DNA from: Verrucomicrobiaceae bacterium
GTDB taxonomy: Bacteria > Verrucomicrobiota > Verrucomicrobiia > Verrucomicrobiales > DEV007
Length of the DNA stretch: 61,150 bases
Reading direction: 5' to 3'
Assembly: GCA_004211885.1 (NCBI GenBank)
Contig: SHBV01000013.1
Span: 1-61,150 of the forward strand
The notes beneath the pieces were generated by a model. It had not been told where the DNA came from, ran no database searches, and saw nothing but the letters and a program-made list of their open reading frames with translations. This document shows, one piece after another, positions 54,200 to 61,150 of the stretch (positions are counted from its first letter, which is position 1; the number at the start of each line of letters is the position of its first letter). Made by a program: the position numbers and the translations under genes.

Positions 54200-56125
54200 A
54201 TGTCGCTTCTAAAATCCATGGCAACCGTGAGCGGTTTCACTGCACTGAGCAGGGTCCTCGGTTTCATTAGAGACATTTGCATGGGATTCTTTTTGGGCAG
54301 TGGCCATGCTGCAGATGCTTTTTTTGCAGCTTTCAAGTTTCCTAATCTTTTTCGGAGAATTTTCGGAGAAGGTGCATTCAATTCAGCATTCGTCCCTCTT
54401 TTTGGAAAGGAGCTTAATGATAAAGGGAAGAAAGAAGCTGTTCAGTTTGCTAGTCAGACATTCTCAATGCTGGCCATTGTCCTTATCATTATCACTGCCA
54501 TAGGAATTCCTCTAATGCACTGGATCACAATGATCCATGCACCAGGATTTAAAGCCGCCACTACTCTAACCGTAAAAGACAATTCAAAGTCTCATGAATT
54601 ATCATTCGGAGTCAATGTTAGGGGAGCAAAATCAATCTATATTACGGTCAATAATAATGGGGATGCTGAATTAAAGAAGTTCACCCTCTCATACAAGAAA
54701 AAAAATGTTCCAGTCATCAGTTCCCTCTTAGCAGATAACAGTAAAAAACCAGAACCGATAGATCTACAGAAAATAAGTTCTGAAACGAGCCAAGAAGAAT
54801 GGGTCAAAGGTGATCAATGGATAAAAAAGATCTCATTACCCCCTAACCATAAATATAACACTTTAGAGGGCAAGGCTCTAATCCATTCACCCGGTAATGG
54901 ATTGACCCAATTTAAAATCTACAGAAATCATCCTGAAACTTTCAATCTGACTGTCACTTTATCAAAGATAACATTCATCTATCTACTTTGCATGGCACTA
55001 GTTGCACACATGAGTGGAGTCTTGAATACCATAAAGGTTTTTGGAATGCCCGCAGCCGCGCCGGTCCTACTCAACATTATCTTTTTACTAGGACTCTTAG
55101 TTGTTACATCAGTGATGGGAATCAAAGACCACCCCTTGTCATGTGCCCATGTAGCTGCATGGTGCGTATTCATTGCAGGGTTCATACAGCTCGGAGCACT
55201 TTATATAACATGCATCCGTAAAGGGATCCGGATCCATCTATGCAAACCAAAAATAAATGCAAAAATGAAGAGACTCTTTATTTTAATGGGTCCAGGAGTC
55301 ATTGCCGCAGGCATACAACAAATTAATTTACTAGTCGGTGGCATCATTGCGTCATTCCGGGAAGGTGCCATTTCTTATCTTTACTATTCGGAACGTGTGT
55401 ATCAGCTACCACTCGGCATGATCGGTATTGGATTAGGTGTTGTCTTACTCCCTGAAGTGACTAGGCGACTACGAAAAGGAGATCAGGTAGGCGCTGTAAC
55501 GAGCATGAACAGGGGAGTCGAAATGGCACTACTAATAACTCTCCCAGCAGCACTTGCCATGGCTCTAATACCATATCCAATCATATCAACACTATTTCAA
55601 CGCGGCGCCTTCAGTCCTGAAGACGCGATGGCCACTTCGATGGCTCTTGCAGGCTTTTCTTTTGGAATACCTGGTTACGTATTAGTAAAAGTTTTACAAC
55701 CCGGATTCTTCGCAAGAGAAAACACTAAGAGCCCAATGATTATGGCAGGAATAACCGTATTGGTTAATATTGTCATTTCACTGCTTTTATTTGGCCGGTT
55801 AGGGCACGTCGGAATTGCTTTGGCTACTGCAGTCGCAGCATGGGTCAATGTGGCACTGCTACTCTTTGGTCTAAGAGATTTCTGGAAAGCAGATTCCAGA
55901 CTCAAGGAGCGCTTACCTAGAATCATCATTGCAACAATGATCATGGGAATTGGAATTTGGCTCATAAATAAAGCCATGGAAGGGTGGTTCATCGAATCTG
56001 GATTCACGCAAAGGCTTTTCGGCCTTTCAGTCTTAGTGATTTCAGGATTATTAATTTATACAATTGCAGTATTAGCATTAAAAGCTACAAGGATTAAGGA
56101 TCTGAGAAACGAGTACCAAAAATGA
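54200..56125 (+). CDS. murJ: Lipid II flippase MurJ with a large periplasmic insertion
   Basis: A 641-residue MATE/MVF-type flippase that moves lipid II across the inner membrane for peptidoglycan synthesis. Core signatures are ATVSGFTALSRVLGFIRDI, FKFPNLFRRIFGEGAFNSAFVP (PNlfRr-gEgaf), HAPGF (about 113-117), and later FALCM-like transmembrane pairs with ISYLYYSERVYQLPLGMIGIG. MurJ is usually about 500-520 residues. Here about 130 residues (about 118-247, no membrane span, beta-rich, containing SFGVNVRGAKSIYITVNNNG) lie between HAPGF and NLTVTLSKITFIYLL, the third and fourth spans. That loop should face the periplasm. panC overlaps its end by 4 bases (ATGA). Confidence 0.93.
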   Translation: MSLLKSMATVSGFTALSRVLGFIRDICMGFFLGSGHAADAFFAAFKFPNLFRRIFGEGAFNSAFVPLFGKELNDKGKKEAVQFASQTFSMLAIVLIIITAIGIPLMHWITMIHAPGFKAATTLTVKDNSKSHELSFGVNVRGAKSIYITVNNNGDAELKKFTLSYKKKNVPVISSLLADNSKKPEPIDLQKISSETSQEEWVKGDQWIKKISLPPNHKYNTLEGKALIHSPGNGLTQFKIYRNHPETFNLTVTLSKITFIYLLCMALVAHMSGVLNTIKVFGMPAAAPVLLNIIFLLGLLVVTSVMGIKDHPLSCAHVAAWCVFIAGFIQLGALYITCIRKGIRIHLCKPKINAKMKRLFILMGPGVIAAGIQQINLLVGGIIASFREGAISYLYYSERVYQLPLGMIGIGLGVVLLPEVTRRLRKGDQVGAVTSMNRGVEMALLITLPAALAMALIPYPIISTLFQRGAFSPEDAMATSMALAGFSFGIPGYVLVKVLQPGFFARENTKSPMIMAGITVLVNIVISLLLFGRLGHVGIALATAVAAWVNVALLLFGLRDFWKADSRLKERLPRIIIATMIMGIGIWLINKAMEGWFIESGFTQRLFGLSVLVISGLLIYTIAVLALKATRIKDLRNEYQK

Positions 56126-56958
56126 GGGTAATTGAAACGGTGAATGAGATGGCCAGATGGCCAAGGACAGGCAATATCGTTCTAGTGCCTACGATGGGCG
56201 CTTTGCATGAAGGGCACAGAAAATTAATAAAGACCGGAAAGGCCCTGACCCAAGGAGAAGGAAATCTGATCGTATCTATTTATGTGAACCCGACTCAATT
56301 TAATGATAAAGAAGATTTCAAGGCCTATCCAAAAACATCCGAGCAAGATTACGAAATGTGTAAGGAAGAAGAAGTTGATCTAATTTTTTGTCCTTCAGAC
56401 AATGAGATGTATTCAGAAAGAGAATCCGTTTCCGTGATTGAGAAAAGGCTTGCACGACATCTGTGTGGTTCGACAAGGCAAGGTCACTTTGACGGAGTCT
56501 GTACCGTAGTAACAAAACTCTTTAATATCATCAGACCCACTACTGCAGTTTTTGGTAAGAAAGACTACCAACAATTAGCGATCATTAAACAATTAGTAAG
56601 CGATCTAAATTTTTCTATCGAAATTCTTGGAGCCGAAACAATAAGAGAACAGAATGGCCTTGCTATCAGCTCTAGGAACCGTTTCCTGAACACAGAAGAA
56701 CGAAAACAATGTCATGCAATTCATAAAGCGCTAGTCGAAATGGACTTAAGTAATGAGAAACAGTGCTCTGAATTAATCACACTAGGCAAATCAATAATTA
56801 AAAGTGAAGCACCACTCGGCAGATTAGATTATCTGGAAATAGTGGACAGACAGACCATGGAGCCTATCCAGACAATCGATAGACCCGCTCTGGCGGCAAT
56901 GGCTATTTTTTTCGGTAATACAAGACTAATTGATAATATTGAAATTAATTCTCTTTGA
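56122..56958 (+). CDS. panC: Pantothenate synthetase
   Basis: A 278-residue adenylating ligase that joins pantoate and beta-alanine for CoA synthesis. The HIGH-like motif is PTMGALHEGH (23-32), followed by SIYVNPTQFNDKEDF, LCGSTRQGHFDGVCTVVTKLF and PTTAVFGKKDYQQLAII, and the KMSKS-like ISSRNRFLNTEER. Length fits. The ATG at 56122 overlaps the murJ stop (ATGA), so the two are translationally coupled although their pathways differ. Confidence 0.97.
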   Translation: MRVIETVNEMARWPRTGNIVLVPTMGALHEGHRKLIKTGKALTQGEGNLIVSIYVNPTQFNDKEDFKAYPKTSEQDYEMCKEEEVDLIFCPSDNEMYSERESVSVIEKRLARHLCGSTRQGHFDGVCTVVTKLFNIIRPTTAVFGKKDYQQLAIIKQLVSDLNFSIEILGAETIREQNGLAISSRNRFLNTEERKQCHAIHKALVEMDLSNEKQCSELITLGKSIIKSEAPLGRLDYLEIVDRQTMEPIQTIDRPALAAMAIFFGNTRLIDNIEINSL

Positions 56959-57038
56959 GAAAATTAAACGAATCTTGAAAGATAGTTGCCAAGAACCCTG
57001 AAGATCACTATTCAAATAAAGGACAATAATAAACCTTC

Positions 57039-58631
57039 ATGCGCGAATACGATTTTCTAGTTGTTGGAACGGGCATTTCCGGACTCAGCTTCGCACTCAG
57101 AGCAGCAGAGCACGGGACCGTTGCTGTACTAACAAAAAGAAAATCAGAAATTTCTAACACGGCTTGGGCTCAAGGAGGGATCTGTTGCGTTGCAGATCCT
57201 GAAGACTCTTTTGAATCTCACTTCACTGACACACTCGATGCTGGGGCAGGTCTTTGTAATAGCGAGGTAGTAAAAACTATCGTAGAATCAGCACCCACAG
57301 CCATTAACCAAATGATGGAATGTGGAGTCAATTTTGATCGGCAAGACAATGGAAATTTTGCCCTAGGAAAAGAAGGCGGACACACACAAAGAAGAATACT
57401 TTATTCAAAGGACACGACCGGAAAAGAAATCTCAAGTAAACTGCTCAAGGCAGCCCAGAAATGCAGTAATATTACTATTTTTGAAGATCATTTTGCTATT
57501 GATCTGATCACTACTGAAAAGCTTGATATCAAAGGTGAAAATAGCATCGTCGGTCTCTATGCCTTAGATGAAAATGCTGGGAAAATTTTAACTTTCCGAT
57601 CAAATACAGTGGTCCTCTGTACCGGAGGATGCGGAAGAGTTTATCTTTATACAACGAACCCTAACGTTGCCACAGGTGACGGCTTAGCAATGGCATATAG
57701 GGCAGGTGCAAATGTGGCAAATATGGAATTTATTCAATTCCATCCGACTTGCCTTTACCATCACGATTTAAAGAATTTTCTTATCTCCGAAGCGGTAAGA
57801 GGTGAAGGAGGTATATTAATTGGTAAAGACGGAAATGAATTCATGGAAAGGTATGACCCTCGAGGTTCACTGGCTCCTCGGGACATCGTAGCTAGGGCCA
57901 TAGATCATGAAATTAAAAGGACCGGAGAACCGTGCGTATTTGTTGATATCACACACCAATCAAAAGAATATCTCTCTGAGCGCTTTCCTAACATTTACAA
58001 AACATGTTTATCGGTGGGCATAGATCCAGCAAATGAGCCTATACCCGTCGTTCCAGCCGCCCATTACCAGTGCGGTGGAGTACAAACAGATATTGACGGG
58101 AGGACATCCCTGAAAGGCCTTTATGCTGTTGGAGAAGTAGCCTGCACAGGACTTCACGGAGCCAATCGCCTAGCTTCCAATTCTCTTCTTGAAGGAGCAG
58201 TGATTGCGGCACGCGCCTTCGATAATGCACTAAAAAATAAAAGAAATGAAAAGACAGTATCTGAAAAAATTATACCCGAATGGACGAGCGGTAATGCTGA
58301 AGACGTTGATGAGCTCGTAGTCATTTACCATAACTGGGATGAGATTCGTCGGCTCATGTGGGATTATGTATCCATCGTAAGGACCAACAAAAGATTAAAA
58401 CGAGCCGCAACAAGATTGCAAAATTTGAGACACGAGGTTCAGGAGTTTTACTGGAACTTTAAAATATGTAGTGACCTTCTAGAACTGAGAAATCTTGTCG
58501 AAACAGCATCACTCATAGTTAATTGTGCACAGCTTAGAGATGAAAGTAGAGGCCTTCATTACACATTAGATTTTCCTGAAACTAAAATTTCATCTCAGGC
58601 TCAGGATACAGTCATCCGATTAGAGAAATAA
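57039..58631 (+). CDS. nadB: L-aspartate oxidase
   Basis: A 530-residue FAD enzyme oxidising L-aspartate to iminoaspartate, the first step of de novo NAD synthesis. The FAD dinucleotide-binding loop GTGISGLSFALRAAEHG is at residues 9-25, and family motifs include NTAWAQGGI, GKEGGHTQRRI, TGGCGRVYLYTTNPNVATGDGLAMA, EFIQFHPTCLY and HYQCGGVQTDIDGRTSLKGLYAVGEVACTGLHGANRLASNSLLEG. The end is the helical succinate-dehydrogenase-like C-terminal domain. Start ATG at 57039. nadA and nadC are not visible in the window. Confidence 0.97.
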   Translation: MREYDFLVVGTGISGLSFALRAAEHGTVAVLTKRKSEISNTAWAQGGICCVADPEDSFESHFTDTLDAGAGLCNSEVVKTIVESAPTAINQMMECGVNFDRQDNGNFALGKEGGHTQRRILYSKDTTGKEISSKLLKAAQKCSNITIFEDHFAIDLITTEKLDIKGENSIVGLYALDENAGKILTFRSNTVVLCTGGCGRVYLYTTNPNVATGDGLAMAYRAGANVANMEFIQFHPTCLYHHDLKNFLISEAVRGEGGILIGKDGNEFMERYDPRGSLAPRDIVARAIDHEIKRTGEPCVFVDITHQSKEYLSERFPNIYKTCLSVGIDPANEPIPVVPAAHYQCGGVQTDIDGRTSLKGLYAVGEVACTGLHGANRLASNSLLEGAVIAARAFDNALKNKRNEKTVSEKIIPEWTSGNAEDVDELVVIYHNWDEIRRLMWDYVSIVRTNKRLKRAATRLQNLRHEVQEFYWNFKICSDLLELRNLVETASLIVNCAQLRDESRGLHYTLDFPETKISSQAQDTVIRLEK

Positions 58632-58643
58632 TTAAGTTAATTC

Positions 58644-60572
58644 TTAAACTTCATAATCAGCAGATGCTCCATCATGGCCGAACTGCATTCGGTATAAATG
58701 CTGATAAGTATCTGAAGAATCTAAAAGCTCCGAATGTGACCCTATATCACTGACTCGTCCCCTTTCCATCACTACAATTTTATCAGCATTGAGTATCGTT
58801 GATAAACGATGCGCTATAGCAATTGTTGTCCTGCCCTTCGAAAGTTTCTGAAGTGCCTCCTGAATCACTTTTTCGGAACGAGAATCAAGAGCAGAAGTAG
58901 CCTCATCCAACAATAATATCGGCGCATTCCTCAGAATGGCTCGGGCAATACTAATTCTCTGCTTCTGCCCTCCAGACAACTTATCACCCTTGTCGCCAAC
59001 GATCGTATCGTACCCCTGATTCTGATCAATGATGAACTCATGAGCATGTGCCATTTTGGCGGCCGCGATGACTTCTTCCTTAGTAGCATCCAGTTTCCCA
59101 TAACGGATATTTTCATATATTGAATCATGAAACAAAAATGTATCCTGATTAACGACACCTATGTGGTCTCTCAAAGATTCCTGACGGATATTTCTGATAT
59201 CAGTGCCATCAATGCTAACTGCGCCATCACGCGGATCATAAAAACGTAATATAAGAGAGAATAAAGTGCTCTTCCCTGCACCACTTTCGCCTACAAGTGC
59301 ATAGTTTTTACCGGCCTCAACAGTAAAATCAATTTCCTCAACTGCATACACTTCTTCTCCATAAGAATGGCTCACATTTTCAAATCGTATTTCTCCCTTA
59401 CATCCCTCAATTTCTACTGCATTATCAGCATCCTGAATGGACGGGGCACGGTCCATCATTTTGAAAACTTTGGCAGTTGCCGCCAATGACTTTTGTAACA
59501 GAACCGAAATTCGGCTCATTGATTTGGCTGGCGGGTACAAAAGCACAAGACCCGCATTCAAGGCTAAGAATTTCCCTGGGCCACCAGATCCAGGAAAAAA
59601 AGAACAATAGACTAACGCCGCACCTACTCCGAAAGAGGCGACGATCTCAACGAGCGGGCTTACGATCTCCATCGCTTTGCGCCAACGCATGATAAATGTC
59701 ATCATTCTGGAATTAGCTTCAACAAACTTACCTATCTCATGCTCTTCTCTGGCATGCCCCTTTACAACCTGGATGCCAGAAATTGCTTCTTGCATCACGA
59801 CCATCATTTTTTCTGCTTCGTCTTCTTCCTTCCGTCCTGACTTTCGAACCTTACGACCCGCAATGATGACGGGAACAATACAAATAGGAAACAAGACGAG
59901 GGCACAAAGTGCGAACTGCCAATCAATATAAAATATTGCCGCCAGAGCAGAAATGATTGCCGCGGGCTGCTTAATAATATCACTAACTGCTGTCGTGAGC
60001 GTCTGTTGCGCGAGCCTAGTCTGATTGAATACTGTCTGCATCAATTCACCTCCCTTACTTTGATTGAAATAATCAAGGGACTGACCCATTAGCCTACGAA
60101 ACAACTTCACTCTTATGTCACTAAGGACTCGCAAGCTGCACCAGAGCATACAATAAGCGTTCAGGAACCCGAACAGCCCTCTAATTAGCATGATCGCGGG
60201 TATGAGAAGAGCCACCAAAAGAATATGTGGATCAAATTCAACGACGTCCTTAGCGCTCTCTTTAATAATTCCTTGGACCTTTTCGAAAGCTTCTTGAGCC
60301 TTATCAATCTCTTCTGGGGGTAACCCTTCTTTGATCGCCTCAAAATCTTCTGGTCCTTTACTTGCTCCAAAAACAATATTTGTAACATAATTAATGACAA
60401 GAACCATTCCTCCATTCACCACCCCATAAAGAGCCCCAAAAATAATTCCAAAAATGAACCTCCACTTGTAAGGCTTCAAATAAGCTGCCAAACGTCGATA
60501 AGGCCCTGCAACGGAATCGCCAGAATTCAAAGCGACTCCCTTAGCCTTATCATCATTTAATTCAGCTTTCAT
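58644..60572 (-). CDS. ABC transporter, fused permease and ATPase (MsbA-like exporter)
   Basis: A 642-residue half-transporter that should function as a homodimer or heterodimer exporting lipids, drugs or peptides. The N-terminal permease (spans at about 36-62, 123-150, 205-245 and 300-345 of the frame from 60584) is followed by an ATPase with Walker A GESGAGKSTL (near 431), the Q-loop GVVNQDTFLF, signature LSGGQKQR, Walker B ILLLDEATSALD and the H-loop AHRLST. Long inserted helices after the second span include GPEDFEAIKEGLPPEEIDKA, less usual. I prefer the ATG at 60572 to the GTG at 60584. It converges with nadB 12 bp away. Confidence 0.9.
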   Translation of the reverse strand: MKAELNDDKAKGVALNSGDSVAGPYRRLAAYLKPYKWRFIFGIIFGALYGVVNGGMVLVINYVTNIVFGASKGPEDFEAIKEGLPPEEIDKAQEAFEKVQGIIKESAKDVVEFDPHILLVALLIPAIMLIRGLFGFLNAYCMLWCSLRVLSDIRVKLFRRLMGQSLDYFNQSKGGELMQTVFNQTRLAQQTLTTAVSDIIKQPAAIISALAAIFYIDWQFALCALVLFPICIVPVIIAGRKVRKSGRKEEDEAEKMMVVMQEAISGIQVVKGHAREEHEIGKFVEANSRMMTFIMRWRKAMEIVSPLVEIVASFGVGAALVYCSFFPGSGGPGKFLALNAGLVLLYPPAKSMSRISVLLQKSLAATAKVFKMMDRAPSIQDADNAVEIEGCKGEIRFENVSHSYGEEVYAVEEIDFTVEAGKNYALVGESGAGKSTLFSLILRFYDPRDGAVSIDGTDIRNIRQESLRDHIGVVNQDTFLFHDSIYENIRYGKLDATKEEVIAAAKMAHAHEFIIDQNQGYDTIVGDKGDKLSGGQKQRISIARAILRNAPILLLDEATSALDSRSEKVIQEALQKLSKGRTTIAIAHRLSTILNADKIVVMERGRVSDIGSHSELLDSSDTYQHLYRMQFGHDGASADYEV

Positions 60573-60577
60573 TAGTA

Positions 60578-60593
60578 TGACCACCGATGGTCA
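60578..60593. promoter_or_regulatory. Perfect 6-bp inverted repeat just upstream of the ABC exporter
   Basis: TGACCA (60578-60583) and TGGTCA (60588-60593) flank a 4-base spacer (CCGA), 5 bases upstream of the ABC exporter ATG at 60572. Such a palindrome over the ribosome-binding area suits a repressor operator or a small hairpin limiting translation. The frame's alternative GTG start lies inside it. Pattern only. Confidence 0.35.
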
Positions 60594-60748
60594 GATTGCT
60601 GAACCGATAGCACGGATCCTTGATCCCGTCGAAGCTTCCTAATTAATTACAATTTAATGATTCCTAATAAATTTAGTGTATTATAAATAAAAAACAGGCT
60701 AATTCACGCAATGAACCCATAGTAATGGGAAAATTTTAAGATCAAAAA

Positions 60749-60772
60749 ATTAAAATTGATCCTAATTTTAAT
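60749..60772. repeat. 9-bp inverted repeat in the AT-rich upstream region of the EF-hand gene
   Basis: ATTAAAATT (60749-60757) and AATTTTAAT (60764-60772) pair perfectly across a 6-base spacer (GATCCT). It lies about 80 bases upstream of the EF-hand start at 60850 in an AT-rich intergenic stretch of 277 bp that otherwise shows no clear promoter hexamers. It may be a regulatory site or a chance low-complexity repeat. Confidence 0.3.
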
Positions 60773-60849
60773 CAAACCATCATACACAATTTTAGAAAAA
60801 AATATTCACCTAAGCCGATCAAATAATCTGGAAAAAAACCTTTAAAAAA

Positions 60850-61150
60850 ATGATCAGAACAAGCTCTAAGGTCACTGGAACCGCAATCTATCTTTTTCTT
60901 CTTTTTTGCATTAACGCAAAAGCTCAAGTCAGTTCAAAGAAAACAATTTTTGATCGTTGGGATCAGAACAGTGACGGCAAATTAACCCGACAAGAACTGC
61001 CCCAAAATGCAAGACCCAACTTCGATCGAGCCGATAAGGATAATGATGGGTTCATATCCCGAGAAGAAGATAAAATTTTCCGAGAAAGATCTGGGCGTAG
61101 ACAAAAAAAGGAATCAAGGGATCAACCAAACAATGACCTTATTAAAATCA
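60850..61150 (+). CDS. Secreted EF-hand calcium-binding protein, 3' end cut by window edge
   Basis: Starting with ATG at 60850, about 100 residues are visible before the window ends. A signal peptide (FLLFCINAKAQ, cleavage near residue 25) precedes two EF-hand loops, DQNSDGKLTRQE and DKDNDGFISREE, each with the DxDxDG calcium ligands, then a basic tail RERSGRRQKKESRDQ. Such short EF-hand proteins are common in Planctomycetes and Verrucomicrobia; partner and function are unknown. The C-terminus lies outside the window. Confidence 0.82.
   Translation, partial: MIRTSSKVTGTAIYLFLLFCINAKAQVSSKKTIFDRWDQNSDGKLTRQELPQNARPNFDRADKDNDGFISREEDKIFRERSGRRQKKESRDQPNNDLIKI

Overview
The window is a chromosomal segment of roughly 40% GC from a Gram-negative bacterium, most likely a marine or aquatic member of the Verrucomicrobiota. 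This rests on three things. There is a PSD1/DUF1549-DUF1553 plus DUF1501 gene pair, a c-type cytochrome fused to leucine-rich repeats, and several other secreted families typical of the Planctomycetes-Verrucomicrobia group (NIPSNAP, FG-GAP/TSP3, CotH/lamin-tail giants, sialate O-acetylesterase). IspG is of the long, insert-containing type. Outer-membrane and lipid II functions (RseP, MurJ, a beta-barrel protein, an MsbA-like ABC exporter) show a normal double membrane. I assigned the phylum from gene content only, without phylogeny. I saw no rRNA, tRNA, CRISPR array, insertion sequence or prophage.

Layout. 1-2600: edge of an exopolysaccharide locus on the minus strand (truncated Wzz-like chain-length regulator, outer-membrane beta-barrel protein, small Ala-rich secreted protein). 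2999-3595: membrane-anchored TPR protein. 3596-11276: a tight minus-strand housekeeping run reading GTPase - cdsA - dxr - rseP - ispG - trmB. It combines phospholipid synthesis, the MEP isoprenoid pathway and envelope-stress proteolysis. A dynamin-like membrane GTPase sits at its head, and no uppS is present. 11332-14462: secreted polysaccharide deacetylase, HExxH peptidase-like protein and LRR-cytochrome. 14642-18182: gatB, cvpA-like and aroC. 18246-19680: DUF1028 protein and an overlapping SDR. 19705-24426: PSD1 and DUF1501 pair followed by a SUKH-like reading frame broken by an in-frame amber codon.

24569-35733: mostly secreted proteins (FG-GAP/TSP3, tandem SASA esterase, two beta-propellers, a GspG-like protein without a prepilin motif, an unknown secreted protein) mixed with oligopeptidase B, an aldo/keto reductase and a YjbQ protein. 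35882-40913: RecD2 helicase, secreted NIPSNAP, SDR, SRPBCC protein and a secreted carbohydrate-binding-like protein. 40940-51241: one 3433-residue secreted protein with tandem cadherin-like repeats, four lamin-tail domains, a CotH kinase domain and a beta-helix. 51335-58631: queG, aroK, Sua5-type threonylcarbamoyl-AMP synthase, murJ, panC and nadB. 58644-60584: ABC exporter. 60850-end: start of a secreted EF-hand protein.

The most unusual observations are these: two large domain insertions at the same loop of different cadherin-like repeats in the giant protein; a 130-residue soluble insertion in a periplasmic loop of MurJ; the amber-split SUKH-like gene; a tandem esterase whose second domain has lost its nucleophile; and a C-terminal module apparently shared by two secreted proteins. 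I did not find a recognisable defence system or a biosynthetic gene cluster.
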